This document shows, one piece after another, positions 1-10,781 of a stretch of DNA of 64,000 nt; positions within the stretch are counted from its first letter, which is position 1; each line of letters starts with the position of its first letter. Made by a program: the position numbers and the translations under genes. Origin of the DNA: DASPWW01 sp963841715 (GTDB lineage: Bacteria; Actinomycetota; Thermoleophilia; Solirubrobacterales; 70-9); the NCBI GenBank assembly GCA_963841715.1, contig CAWJDP010000004.1, positions 310,001-374,000 of the forward strand, read 5' to 3'. The notes under the pieces were generated by a model that saw only the letters and a program-made list of their open reading frames with translations, did not search any database and was not told where the DNA came from.

Positions 1-1
1 C

Positions 2-1648
2 GCTCCGGTCCGGATGCCGGGCAGCGCGGGCGACGCGGCGACCACCGAGTTCGTCGCCCGGGAGCTGAAGGGGATTCAGGGCGCCGACGTCACCGAGGAA
101 CGCTACGCGAGCGGCGGCAGCGAGCTCCGGAACGTGGTCGCGGTGCTGCCGGGCGCGTCCGAGCGCCGCATCGTCCTGCTGGCACCGCGAGACTCAGCGC
201 GAGGCACCGGCGCCGCGAGCAGCCCCGCCGCCACGGCTGCGATGCTCGAGATCGTCGGCGCCTACGACGCGACCCGACACCGCAAGACGCTCGTGTTTGT
301 GTCCACCGACGGAAGTGACCAGGGCGCCTCCGGGGCCCGTGAGTTCGCCGCCCGATATCCCGACCGCGACCTGATCGACGCCGCGATCGTGCTCTCGCAG
401 CCGGCGGCAGCCGACCCCCACCCGCCGTACGTGATCCCGTGGTCGAGCGGGAGGGCCGAGACCTCGCTCCAGCTCGTCCGCACCGCCGAGGCCGCCGTCG
501 ACGACCAAACCGGCGATCGCACCCGGCCCCCGGGGCTGCTCGCGTCCCTGACCCGACTCGCGCTCCCGACCGGGCTCGGCGAGCAGGCACCGCTTGTCGA
601 CGCGGGGCTCGACTCGGTCGCGATCAGCTCCGCCGGCGAGCGCCCGCTGCCACCCAGCGACAGTGGAGGTGGGAGTGCGAACGGTCTCTCGCAGCGGACG
701 CTGGGCGAATTCGGCCGCGCGACGCTGAACGTCGTCCAGACCCTCGACGAGACTACGAAGCCGCTCGTCCACGGCCCGAGCACCTACCTGCTCGCCGGGG
801 GCAGGGTCGTCCCCGGTTGGGCGCCGGTCCTGCTCGCGCTCGTCCTGCTGCTGCCGTCCGCGCTCGTCGCCGGAGCCGCGCTCGGGCGCGCCTGGCGTCG
901 CGGGGAGGCAGGCCCGCGCACGCTCGCCTGGGGGCTCGGGCGCGCGTTCCCGTTCATCGGCGTGCTGCTGCTCGCCTACCTGCTCGCGCTCGTCGGAATC
1001 GCCTCCTCGCCCGACTTCCCCTACGACCCCGGGGCGTACGCGGACGGATGGCGAGCGGTGCTCACGCTCGCCCTGCTCGCCGGCGCGCTCGGGGCGGCGC
1101 TCCGGTTCGCGCGCCCGCTCCGGCTCCCTCGGTCGATCTCGACCGAGGCGCTCGCGCCCGCCGTCGGGAGCCTCTCCTGCCTCGCGGTTCTCGGCGTCTG
1201 GCTTGAGAACCCGTACCTCGCGCTGCTGCTCGTGCCGATCGCCCACGTTTGGCTGCTGACGACGATCCCCGGTCGCGAGCGCCGCTTCCGCGTGACGCTC
1301 GCCGGGACGGGTATCGCGCTGCTGCCGGCGCTGATCGCCGTGATCTCGCTCGGGAGCCGGCTCGGAGTCGGGCCGGCGATTCCCTGGCACCTGGTGCTGA
1401 TGCTGAACGGCGGCCAGATCGGCCTCGCCGTGGCGCTGTTCGCGTGCGTGCTCGCGGGCACGATCGTCGCCTCGCTCGCGATCGCCCGCGCCCCCGAGCG
1501 GCCCGACGGCGGTCCGCGCTTCGCCGTCCCAGGCCCGAGCTCGGAGCCCGCTGTTGAACCCGAGCCCAACTCCGATCTCGAGGGCGTGGACGTTCCGACG
1601 ATCTCCGCCTCGACAGAAATAAGGCGAGAGCGCCCGCGAGCCGATTAG
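2..1648 (+). CDS. M28-like (degenerate) multi-pass membrane protein, 5' partial
   Basis: The reading frame is open to the left edge, so the true start lies outside the window. The first ~230 visible residues follow the M28 aminopeptidase pattern (an R-x-PGS-like opening, a LLEIV-type helix, then VFVSTDGSDQGASG where active enzymes have an E-E-x-G-x-x-GS motif). The usual zinc ligands (HxD, GAxDD, EE) are not present: the corresponding segments read APRDS, GAASS and DGSDQ. After that come about seven hydrophobic segments (roughly residues 260-490) and an acidic tail. A non-catalytic M28 fold fused to a membrane domain is the best reading; function is unknown. Confidence 0.75.
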   Translation, partial: APVRMPGSAGDAATTEFVARELKGIQGADVTEERYASGGSELRNVVAVLPGASERRIVLLAPRDSARGTGAASSPAATAAMLEIVGAYDATRHRKTLVFVSTDGSDQGASGAREFAARYPDRDLIDAAIVLSQPAAADPHPPYVIPWSSGRAETSLQLVRTAEAAVDDQTGDRTRPPGLLASLTRLALPTGLGEQAPLVDAGLDSVAISSAGERPLPPSDSGGGSANGLSQRTLGEFGRATLNVVQTLDETTKPLVHGPSTYLLAGGRVVPGWAPVLLALVLLLPSALVAGAALGRAWRRGEAGPRTLAWGLGRAFPFIGVLLLAYLLALVGIASSPDFPYDPGAYADGWRAVLTLALLAGALGAALRFARPLRLPRSISTEALAPAVGSLSCLAVLGVWLENPYLALLLVPIAHVWLLTTIPGRERRFRVTLAGTGIALLPALIAVISLGSRLGVGPAIPWHLVLMLNGGQIGLAVALFACVLAGTIVASLAIARAPERPDGGPRFAVPGPSSEPAVEPEPNSDLEGVDVPTISASTEIRRERPRAD

Positions 1649-1678
1649 AGATCAGGGGGAGGGGAATCCCCCCAGTGG

Positions 1679-1954
1679 GTGAGATCGACGTTTGGTCGCG
1701 AGATGCCGATGACAGCCAGGTCCCCGAGGACGGACGAGTTCAACGACCTCCGGCGGAAGGTCGCCGGCGGCGAGTACGCGATCGACGCTCAGCGCGTCGC
1801 GGGCGCGATCGTGTGGAAGCTGCGGGAGGTCGGCCGCCTCAGGCGCTCAATCGCCGCGACCGAAGCTGGTCGAAGCCCGCTGCCTCCCGGATCGCCCCGC
1901 TGGCGTCGCGAAGCTCGACCCCCTGGCCGTCCCGAAGCTCGCCGATCCCCGTAA
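1679..1954 (+). CDS. FlgM-like anti-sigma factor domain protein
   Basis: This short ORF of about 91 residues contains EFNDLRRKVAGGEYAIDAQR followed by VAGAIVWKLREV. It resembles the C-terminal region of FlgM, the anti-sigma-28 factor, whose signature is a basic helix, a G-x-Y-x-(I/V)D turn and a VA-x-x-(I/M) helix. The start is a GTG with an AGGGGGA stretch 18 nt upstream; ATGs at 1703 and 1709 are alternatives. Its 3' third overlaps the end of thiL on the opposite strand, and the last ~30 residues are Arg/Pro-rich and may be dispensable. No flagellar gene is nearby. Family assignment is by eye and moderate. Confidence 0.5.
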   Translation: MRSTFGREMPMTARSPRTDEFNDLRRKVAGGEYAIDAQRVAGAIVWKLREVGRLRRSIAATEAGRSPLPPGSPRWRREARPPGRPEARRSP

Positions 1955-2849
1955 GCGTCGACCCCGTGCGCGCGACAGCCGCCTCGGCGCTCTCGAGCAC
2001 GTCCGGCGACAGCGCCGCGAGCAGCTCATAGTCCTCGCCCCCCGACGCGGCGAGCGTGAGCGGGTCAAGGCCGGCCGCATCGGCAACGGCCTCGACGCCC
2101 GGCGCCACCGGCACCCGGGCGAGCTGAATCGCGGCCGCCCACCCGCTCGCCTTCGCGAGGTGCCCGCAATCGGCCCCGAGCCCGTCGCTGATGTCGATCA
2201 TCGCGCTTGCCCCCGCCTCCGCCAGCGCGCGACCGGCATCGAGGCGAGGCGCAGGCTCGAGCTGGCGCGAGCGAAGCACATCGGCGGTCGCCACGTCGAT
2301 CGAACCGGCGATCTCCGGGCGCTCGATCAGCGCCAGCCCGGCCGCAGCGCCGCCGAGCTCGCCCGTGACCGCGAGCACGTCGCCCGGCCTGCCTCCGCCG
2401 CGCCGCACCGCGTCGCCGGGTGAGGGGACCGCGCCGACCGCGGTGATCGCGATCGTCAGCGCGGGGGCAGCCGTGACGTCGCCGCCGACGAGCTCCGTCC
2501 CGGTCTCTGTCGCGACCGCCGCGATCCCCTCGTAGATCTCGAGGCAGCCATCGGCGTCGAGGTCGTCGGGGACGCCGAGCACGACGAGCGCGTGGTGGGT
2601 CGCGGCGCCCATCGCGGCGATGTCGGAGAGCGCGCTCGAGAGCGCCTTCACCCCAATCGAGCGCAGCGGGGCGGAGTCTCGCCGGAAGTGGACTCCGTCG
2701 ACAACCGCGTCGACCGAGGTCACCGCAGCGCCATCACAGCCGGTCACCGCCGCGTCGTCGCCGGGGCCGACAACGACCTCGGGCCGCCGCGGCGCCCCGA
2801 CTCGCTCCGCGATCCGGGCGATGAGCTCGAACTCACCGGTAGCTTCCAC
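1839..2849 (-). CDS. thiL: Thiamine-monophosphate kinase
   Basis: ThiL phosphorylates thiamine monophosphate to thiamine pyrophosphate with ATP, the last step of the cofactor pathway, in the cytosol. The 336-residue protein has the family motifs in order: GDDAAV near residue 30, VDGVHF near 50, SDIAAMGA near 75, GGD near 122, MIDISDGLGAD near 215 and GGEDYELL near 270. Length is normal. The GTG start is supported by a TAAGGT hexamer 6 nt upstream, which would give a leaderless message. It diverges from the methyltransferase at 2931 and its 3' end overlaps the FlgM-like ORF. Confidence 0.95.
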   Translation of the reverse strand: MEATGEFELIARIAERVGAPRRPEVVVGPGDDAAVTGCDGAAVTSVDAVVDGVHFRRDSAPLRSIGVKALSSALSDIAAMGAATHHALVVLGVPDDLDADGCLEIYEGIAAVATETGTELVGGDVTAAPALTIAITAVGAVPSPGDAVRRGGGRPGDVLAVTGELGGAAAGLALIERPEIAGSIDVATADVLRSRQLEPAPRLDAGRALAEAGASAMIDISDGLGADCGHLAKASGWAAAIQLARVPVAPGVEAVADAAGLDPLTLAASGGEDYELLAALSPDVLESAEAAVARTGSTLTGIGELRDGQGVELRDASGAIREAAGFDQLRSRRLSA

Positions 2850-2855
2850 GAACCA

Positions 2856-2861
2856 ACCTTA
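2856..2861 (-). promoter_or_regulatory. -10 hexamer TAAGGT, leaderless thiL
   Basis: TAAGGT lies 6 nt before the thiL GTG, matching the TAnnnT actinobacterial -10 pattern at leaderless spacing. No Shine-Dalgarno sequence is present. Confidence 0.5.
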
Positions 2862-2930
2862 GAGTGGCCGAGGGTGCGCAAAGCCGCCCCCGGACGCGGA
2901 AGCGAGCGAGCAGGACGGCCGGTGATGTGA

Positions 2931-3575
2931 GTGCGAGCAAGCGAGCGAGTGCGGAGGAGGCGGAGTAAAGAGAAGTCAAAGCGGCACTTCAACCGCTGGT
3001 CGCGCAGCTACGAGGACGACAAGACCTCACGCCGGCTGGCCGAGGTCCAGACGAAGGCGCTCGGCGCGCTCGAGCTCGGGCCCAAGGACCGGCTGCTCGA
3101 CATCGGCTGCGGCACCGGCGCCGCGGTGCGCGACGCGGCGCCGGTGGTGAAGCGCGCCGCCGGGGTTGACCTCTCACCGGGGATGATCGCGCGTGCGAAC
3201 GAGCTCGCCGAGGGGCTCAAGAACGTGAAGTTCGTCGAGGCGGACAGCGAGCGACTGCCGTTCAAGGACGAGAAGTTCACAGCGCTCCTCTGCACGACCT
3301 CGTTCCACCACTACCCGGACCCGCGTCGCGCCGTGAGCGAGATGGCGCGAGTGCTGAAGCCCGGGGGCAGAGTCGTGATCGGTGACGCGTGCACGGACCG
3401 GTTCGGGATGCGCGCCTTCGACCTCGTCCTCCGGATGGTCCAGCGCAGCCACGTGCGCATGTACCGCTCGCGAGAGCTGCGCGCCTTCCTCGCCGACGCC
3501 GGGCTCGAGACCGACGCGCCGCTGCTGCTCTGGAACCGACGCTGGGCGGTCGCCCGGGGAAGAAAACACGCATGA
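2931..3575 (+). CDS. Class I SAM-dependent methyltransferase
   Basis: A 214-residue protein with a single Methyltransf_11-type domain. Motif I LLDIGCGTGAAV is near residues 56-67, the acidic residue of motif II lies in GVDLSPGM, and motif IV/post-motif is CTTSFHHYPDPRRAVSEM followed by RVLKPGGRVVIGD. The first ~20 residues are very basic, so the real start could be slightly downstream of the GTG at 2931. Substrate cannot be told from sequence; the YedD/UbiE-like layout allows a small-molecule or lipid acceptor. It diverges from thiL. Confidence 0.85.
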   Translation: MRASERVRRRRSKEKSKRHFNRWSRSYEDDKTSRRLAEVQTKALGALELGPKDRLLDIGCGTGAAVRDAAPVVKRAAGVDLSPGMIARANELAEGLKNVKFVEADSERLPFKDEKFTALLCTTSFHHYPDPRRAVSEMARVLKPGGRVVIGDACTDRFGMRAFDLVLRMVQRSHVRMYRSRELRAFLADAGLETDAPLLLWNRRWAVARGRKHA

Positions 3576-3639
3576 ATTCGCCGCCTCCTCCGCTTCGCGT
3601 CCGGGGGCGGCTCGGGCGGCGTTCCCCAGGTTTGTCAGG

Positions 3640-4871
3640 TCACGGAAGGGCGGCGGGGATCTGCGTCGCCGACAGCGCCAGCGTTGCCGCGACAAGCACC
3701 CGGTCGCGACTGAGCGCTACGAGCGGCAGCGCCCAGATCAGGTACCAAGGTGTGAGCGACGAGCTTGCGACGAGCAGGCCGAGGGTCGCCCACCCCGCGG
3801 CGCGGACCCAGTCGCCGCCGCGGAGCGTCCACACGACGAGCCAGGCAAACAGCGCCCCGTAGCCGACCACGAACGCGGCGCGGACGCCCTCGCTTGCGAT
3901 TCCGGTGATCCGCGCGACCGTGGCCGGGATCCCGTGGTAGCTGAGCCGGCGCTGGCTCTCGAGGTTGACGAGCGGGTCGAACCCCGAGCTCCCGAAGACT
4001 GCGAACGTGACGGCCGCGAGCGCGACGGCGGCGACGACGATCCCGGCGAGCAGCCGCAGGCGCCGGCCCGCGCCGAGCAGCGCGAACGGCGCCAGCACCG
4101 CCGCCGACGCCTTGACCGCGACCGCGCCGACCAGCGCCGCACCGCCCAGCGCTTCGCGTGCGACGACGATCGCCGCGACGCCCGCGAGAGCGATCAGCAT
4201 CATCGTCGCGTCGTTGTGGGCGCCGCCGACGACCTGGACGAGGACGAGCGGGTTCAGCGCCACGAACGCCGCGGCGGTCGCGGGGAGAACCCCCCGGGCG
4301 CGGGCGACGCGCCCGGTAAGCAACGCGACGCCCAGCACCGAGACGCCAGCGACGGCCTTGAGGATCCACAGGCCCGCCGAGACGCCGACTAGCGCGAGCG
4401 GGTAGCTCGCGAGCGTGAACAGCGGCCCGTAGACGCTCGTGGCGTCGTGGAAAGCCTCGACCCGCGATGCCGCAGGATCGTGCGCAATCGCCGCCGGCGC
4501 CACGTCGTAGGGGTTGAGCCCGTGGAGGGCGCCGATTCGCGCGTACGAGAGGTAGCTGAAGACGTCGAGCGAGTGCAGCGGCGGGGCGAGGGTGAAACCG
4601 CTGATCAGCAGGGCAATCGCGGCCCAGAGCAGGCGCGCGGGGAGCGCCGGTGCCGCCCAGACGACAACCAGGTAGGCGCCGAAGGCCGCCCACAGCAGCG
4701 CCAGGTAGTCGCCGCGCCCGACGCCGAGGCCCGACCCGTAGATCCCGCGGACCCAGGCGGCGCCGTGCGCCCCGGGGACGAACGCGTCACCCGGCGCCGC
4801 GAGCGGGACCGCCGCCGCGGCGAGAACGATCAGCCCGAGGACCCCGGCCGCGCGCCGGCCGGGCCACGCCG

Positions 4872-4875
<4 letters not shown>
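3640..4875 (-). CDS. GT87/DUF2029-like polyprenol-dependent membrane glycosyltransferase
   Basis: About 411 residues with roughly ten hydrophobic helices. The first ATG/GTG in frame is at 4503, but the frame upstream is clearly coding: it gives hydrophobic helices and then LHSLDVFSYLSYARIG and HGLNPYDV, the acidic loop and the G-x-NPY motif of GT-C mannosyltransferase-like proteins. The only plausible initiator near the top of the frame is CTG at 4875, overlapping the penicillin-binding protein stop as CTGA, with GGAGGAGGA about 10 nt upstream. Likely transfers a sugar from a polyprenyl donor on the outer face of the membrane. Coupling to a peptidoglycan synthase suggests an envelope-glycan role, which is inferred. 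Confidence 0.8.
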
Positions 4876-6977
<2,102 letters not shown>

Positions 6978-7030
6978 GTGCCGGAAAAAGGGTACTTACC
7001 GGCGGATCTCGGCTCGCCACCGCGGCGGCG

Positions 7031-7810
7031 TCATGGGCGGGGCCCTTGCAGCAGGCCAGCCGCGTTCAGGGCCTCGAGCGCGCGCTCGCGCAGCGCCGCC
7101 TCCTCGCCCCCAGCGCGGGTGCGCGCACCGTCGTGGCCCGTGCGGATCTCGATCCGAACCCCCTCCGGCGTCACCTCGGCGACGCTGACGCTCTCGGCGC
7201 CGGCAGCTTCAAGCGCGCTGTGCGCGGCCGCGATGTCGCCCCCGGGCGGCAACCAGACCGAGGCCGCGATCGGCGACGACGGATCCCCGGTCGAGTGATT
7301 GAACAGCGTCCCGGCGACGATCTTCTCGTTCGGGACGATCATCAGCCTGCCGTCACCGGGGTCGATATACGTGTACGAGAGCGTGATGTCGTCGACGCGG
7401 CCGGTCTCGGTCTCGAACGTGACCCGGTCGCCGATCCGGATCGGCTGCGTGACCGCGAGCAGCACGCCGGCGACCATGTTCGCGATCGTCTGGCGCGCCG
7501 CGAAGCCGATCACCAGTCCGAGCACCGCGCTCGAGGCGAGGATCCCGGTCGCAAGCTTCTTGATCGACCCGAATTGGCTCAGGGCCAGCGCGGCGCCGAT
7601 CACGAGGATGATCACGAAGACGAGCCGGCGCACGACCTGGAGCCGGGTCTGGGCCGTGCGCGACATCCCCGGGCCGCCGAAGCGGCCGGCGACTTGGCGC
7701 GCGCGACTGAGCACAAACCGGTCGACGCCGATCGCGAGCAGGATCGCCCCAGCCATCGTCAGCGCGGCCGAGATCTCGTTTCCGTGCTGCTGCCAGAAGC
7801 TCTGATCCAC
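7031..7810 (-). CDS. MscS-family mechanosensitive channel
   Basis: A 259-residue small-conductance channel protein. Helix 1 lies about 13-33, helix 2 about 63-83, and the pore helix about 90-118 contains the Ala/Gly-rich ILASSAVLGLVIGFAARQTI. This is followed by the MscS beta domain with QPIRIGDRV and the IVPNEKI motif near 180. The channel would open on membrane tension to release osmolytes. The GTG start is 6 nt after a TAGGTT hexamer and lacks a Shine-Dalgarno sequence, so it looks leaderless. It is divergent from the HAD gene, with 34 nt between starts. Confidence 0.9.
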   Translation of the reverse strand: MDQSFWQQHGNEISAALTMAGAILLAIGVDRFVLSRARQVAGRFGGPGMSRTAQTRLQVVRRLVFVIILVIGAALALSQFGSIKKLATGILASSAVLGLVIGFAARQTIANMVAGVLLAVTQPIRIGDRVTFETETGRVDDITLSYTYIDPGDGRLMIVPNEKIVAGTLFNHSTGDPSSPIAASVWLPPGGDIAAAHSALEAAGAESVSVAEVTPEGVRIEIRTGHDGARTRAGGEEAALRERALEALNAAGLLQGPRP

Positions 7811-7816
7811 GGGCCC

Positions 7817-7822
7817 AACCTA
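7817..7822 (-). promoter_or_regulatory. -10 hexamer TAGGTT, leaderless mscS
   Basis: TAGGTT is 6 nt before the GTG of the MscS gene, in the short divergent gap shared with the HAD gene. The spacing suits a transcript that starts at the initiation codon. Confidence 0.5.
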
Positions 7823-7844
7823 GCGCTCCTCCAGAATGTGGTGA

Positions 7845-8486
7845 ATGAGCCCGCGAACCCGCGCCGTCACGCTCGACGCGCTCGGCACCCTGGTCGAGCT
7901 CGAGCCGCCCTGGGAGCACGCCGAGGCGATCGGGAACTCGATCCCGCGCGATCGCCTCGAGACCGCGTTTCGGGCGGAGATGGCCTACTACCGGGAGCAC
8001 AGCCATGAGGGAGCCGATCCCGACTCGCTCGCGGCGCTTCGCGCGCGCTGCGCCGGGGTGCTATCGCGAGAGCTCGGCCGCGAGGTTGATGAGAGCCAGC
8101 TGATGTCGGCGATCTGCTTCAGCGCCTACCCGGACGCCGCGCCCGCACTCGCCGCCCTGCGGGACCGGAGCATGACGCTCGTATGCGTCTCGAACTGGGA
8201 CTGCTCGCTGCCCGGCGTGCTGGAGCGCTGCGGGCTCGGCGGTGCGCTCGACGTCGTGATCGCGTCGGCGATCGCGGGCGCGCGCAAGCCGCAGCCCGAG
8301 ATCTTCACCGCCGCGCTGGCGGCTGCGGGCTGCGAGCCGGCCGAGGCGCTGCACGTCGGCGATACCCGCCGCGACGACGTCGAGGGCGCCCGCGCCGCGG
8401 GGCTCGACGCGCTGCTGCTCGACCGCGACGGGGGCGGCGACATCGCCTCTTTGGACGAGATCGAGGACCATCTGGCCCGACGATGA
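7845..8486 (+). CDS. HAD-superfamily hydrolase
   Basis: A 213-residue HAD subfamily IA protein. Motif I is TLDALGTL (nucleophile Asp at about residue 10), motif II is VCVSNWD with the serine near 108, motif III Lys is in ARKPQPEIF near 147, and motif IV is HVGDTRRDDVEGA near 170. The second Asp of the classical DxD motif is Leu here, as in dehalogenase-like or phosphonatase-like members, so phosphatase chemistry is not certain. The stop overlaps the next ATG as ATGA, placing it first in a coupled run with the RDD-CPBP protein and an ABC exporter. Confidence 0.88.
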   Translation: MSPRTRAVTLDALGTLVELEPPWEHAEAIGNSIPRDRLETAFRAEMAYYREHSHEGADPDSLAALRARCAGVLSRELGREVDESQLMSAICFSAYPDAAPALAALRDRSMTLVCVSNWDCSLPGVLERCGLGGALDVVIASAIAGARKPQPEIFTAALAAAGCEPAEALHVGDTRRDDVEGARAAGLDALLLDRDGGGDIASLDEIEDHLARR

Positions 8487-9775
8487 GCGAGTCGAGCACA
8501 GACGCGGTCGCGTACGCGAGCCTCGGGCGCCGATTCGGGGCCGCGGCGCTCGACAACCTCGTCTGGTTCGTCGCCGTGTTGGTGATCGTCGGCCTGGTCC
8601 CGAACGACATCTCGGAGACGCTGACGATCGCCCTCGTGCTGATCCTGTTCAACGCCTGGTTCAACTACTTCTGGATCACCGAGTGGCGGTGGGGGCAGAC
8701 GATCGGCAAGCGAGCACTCGGGGTCAAGGTGACGACCGAGGCCGGCGAGGGCATCGGCTGGAACGCCGCCGCGACGCGGAACCTGCTGCGGCTGCTCGAC
8801 GTGCTGGTGATCGGGCCGGTGCTGATCGCGACGACACGCCGCCATCAGCGGCTCGGCGACAGGGCCGGGCACAGCGTTGTCGTCCTCGCCGGGTCGACGG
8901 CGGCGCACACCCGAGCGCGCGCGGCCGCGCTCGCCAACCCCGCGGCCGCTCCGATGCCCGCCGCACAGATGCCCGCGCCGCCGCCGCCCGGGCCGCAGCC
9001 GGCGCTCGCGACCGCGGCCGCCGGCCCGCAGCCGGCACCCGCTCCCGTCCCCCGGGCGGCGCAGCCGACCGCCTCTGCGCCCCCGCCCCGCGACGGCGTA
9101 GGGATCCCTCCCGGGAGCTGGACCCCGATCCAGGTCGTGTACGGGATCCTCGTCCTGATCGGGCTGCTGATCGTCGAGAGCATCGTCGTCGCCGCGTTCG
9201 ATCCGAAGCTGAAGAGCCTCGCCGCCGAGCTCACACTCCAGGCGCTGCTCGCGATCTCACTCGTCGGGGTCGCGATCGGGTTTGCGCGCCGCGGCGGCTC
9301 GATCCTCTCCGCGCTCCCGAAGCTCGGTCTGCGCAAGTTCAAGCCCTCGGCGATCGGAATCGCGTTTGCCACCTATGTCGCCTATGTGATCGTCGCGCTG
9401 CTGATCTCGCCCCTGCTCCATCCCCACCAGCAGGACGTCACCCGCGACCTCGGCTTCGGCCAGAGCGTGTTCGGGGCGATTGCCGCGGGGGTGCTGATCG
9501 TCGGCGCGGCGCCGTTCTCCGAGGAGATGTTCTTTCGCGGGTTCATCTTCGGCGGGCTGCGGCGCCGGTTTCCGCTCTGGGCCGCGGCGGTGATCTCGGG
9601 CGTCCTCTTCGGCCTCGTCCACCTCAGCGCCGGGAGCGTCGGCGTCGGCGTCCAGCTCGCGGTGTTCGGGATGCTGCTCGCGTGGCTGTACGAGTACACG
9701 GGCTCGATCTGGTTGACGATGGCCGTGCACATGCTCAACAACTCGCTCGCGTTCATTTACGTCGTCACGAAGTGA
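8483..9775 (+). CDS. RDD-domain / CPBP intramembrane protease fusion
   Basis: 430 residues starting at the ATG that overlaps the HAD stop. Residues 1-140 form an RDD domain: RRFGAAALDN, then RWGQTIGKRALGVKV, then LGDRAGHSVVV. A Pro/Ala-rich linker spans about 150-210. The C-terminal half is a CPBP (Abi, Rce1-like) domain with SEEMFFRGF near 346, a second His in FGLVH near 380 and HMLNN near 416; these are the expected metal and catalytic residues. CPBP proteins are membrane proteases or have related roles; RDD domains are common in membrane proteins of unknown role. The stop overlaps the next GTG (GTGA). The fusion with the ABC exporter next door is unusual. Confidence 0.88.
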   Translation: MSESSTDAVAYASLGRRFGAAALDNLVWFVAVLVIVGLVPNDISETLTIALVLILFNAWFNYFWITEWRWGQTIGKRALGVKVTTEAGEGIGWNAAATRNLLRLLDVLVIGPVLIATTRRHQRLGDRAGHSVVVLAGSTAAHTRARAAALANPAAAPMPAAQMPAPPPPGPQPALATAAAGPQPAPAPVPRAAQPTASAPPPRDGVGIPPGSWTPIQVVYGILVLIGLLIVESIVVAAFDPKLKSLAAELTLQALLAISLVGVAIGFARRGGSILSALPKLGLRKFKPSAIGIAFATYVAYVIVALLISPLLHPHQQDVTRDLGFGQSVFGAIAAGVLIVGAAPFSEEMFFRGFIFGGLRRRFPLWAAAVISGVLFGLVHLSAGSVGVGVQLAVFGMLLAWLYEYTGSIWLTMAVHMLNNSLAFIYVVTK

Positions 9776-10722
9776 CCGCGCCGGAGGGCAACGGCGAGCG
9801 GCCCGCGGTGATCGCCTCCGGGCTGCGGAAGAGCTACGGGGAGCGCCCGGCCGTCGACGGAATCGATTTCGCTGTCGACCCGGGGATCTGCTTCGGGTTC
9901 CTGGGACCGAACGGAGCCGGCAAGACGACGACGATGAAGATGATCTACGGGCTCGCGCTGCTCGACGCCGGCGAGCTCTCGGTGCTCGGCCTCGACGCGG
10001 TCCGCGAGCGACGCAGGATCAAGGAGCGACTCGGCGTCGTCCCCCAGGAGACGAACCTCGACGGCGAGCTCACCGTGCGCGAGAACCTGCTCATGCACGC
10101 GGGCTACTTCGGGATCGACCCCCACCTTGCGGCCGAGCGCGCCGAGGAGCTGCTCGGGTTCTCACTGCTTGACTCGCGCGCCGAGGAGCTCCCGTGGGCG
10201 CTGTCGGGCGGGATGCGCAGGCGGCTGCTGGTCGCCCGCGCGCTGATCAACGAGCCGGAGATGGTCGTGCTCGACGAGCCTACGACTGGGCTCGACCCGC
10301 AGGCGCGGCTCGCGGTGTGGCGGGCGCTCGACCGGCTGAAGCGCCGTGGGGTGACGCTCTTGATCACGACCCACTACATGGAGGAGGCGGCGAGGCTCTG
10401 CGACCGGCTCGTGATCATGGACCACGGCAAGATCGTCGCCGAGGGCGAGCCGCAGGCGCTGATCCTCGAGCACGTCGGGCGCGAGGTGCTCGAGCTCCGC
10501 GTCAGCGACGACTGCGACGCCGAGGAGCTCGTCGCAGCGCTCGACGGCGGGCTCGACGGCCACGAGGCGGCCGAGGAGTCGCTGCTGCTGTTCACGCCCG
10601 ACGCCGAGGAGCTGCTCGCCTCGATCGACGAGGAGCGCTTCCCGACCGAGTCCGCCATGGTCCGCCGCGCGACGCTCGAGGACGTGTTCCTGCGGATCAC
10701 GGGAAGGTCGCTGAGGGAATGA
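9772..10722 (+). CDS. ABC transporter ATP-binding protein (NodI/DrrA-like)
   Basis: 316 residues, starting at a GTG that overlaps the previous stop. Walker A is GPNGAGKTTT near 45, the Q-loop is VVPQETN, the signature is LSGGMRRRL, and Walker B is MVVLDEPTTGLD followed by the H-loop TTHYMEEA. A C-terminal extension of about 90 residues, as in DrrA-type exporters, ends in ATLEDVFLRITGR. It would power the ABC-2 permease encoded 59 nt downstream. The exported substrate is unknown. Confidence 0.93.
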   Translation: MTAPEGNGERPAVIASGLRKSYGERPAVDGIDFAVDPGICFGFLGPNGAGKTTTMKMIYGLALLDAGELSVLGLDAVRERRRIKERLGVVPQETNLDGELTVRENLLMHAGYFGIDPHLAAERAEELLGFSLLDSRAEELPWALSGGMRRRLLVARALINEPEMVVLDEPTTGLDPQARLAVWRALDRLKRRGVTLLITTHYMEEAARLCDRLVIMDHGKIVAEGEPQALILEHVGREVLELRVSDDCDAEELVAALDGGLDGHEAAEESLLLFTPDAEELLASIDEERFPTESAMVRRATLEDVFLRITGRSLRE

Positions 10723-10781
10723 GGGTGAAGACCCCCCGCCCGCTGCGGAAGCGGAGCTGAGCACGCGGGCGGATTGACGTT

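Noticed and set aside
90..1390. Long Arg/Glu/Gly-rich ORFs antisense to the M28-like gene
   Set aside because: High-GC shadow frames with no family motifs or start signals; similar shadows occur all along the window.
4591..4600. GGGTGAAA copy of the shared TTTCACCC element
   Set aside because: It lies inside the GT87-like coding sequence without the second arm, so it is a chance match.
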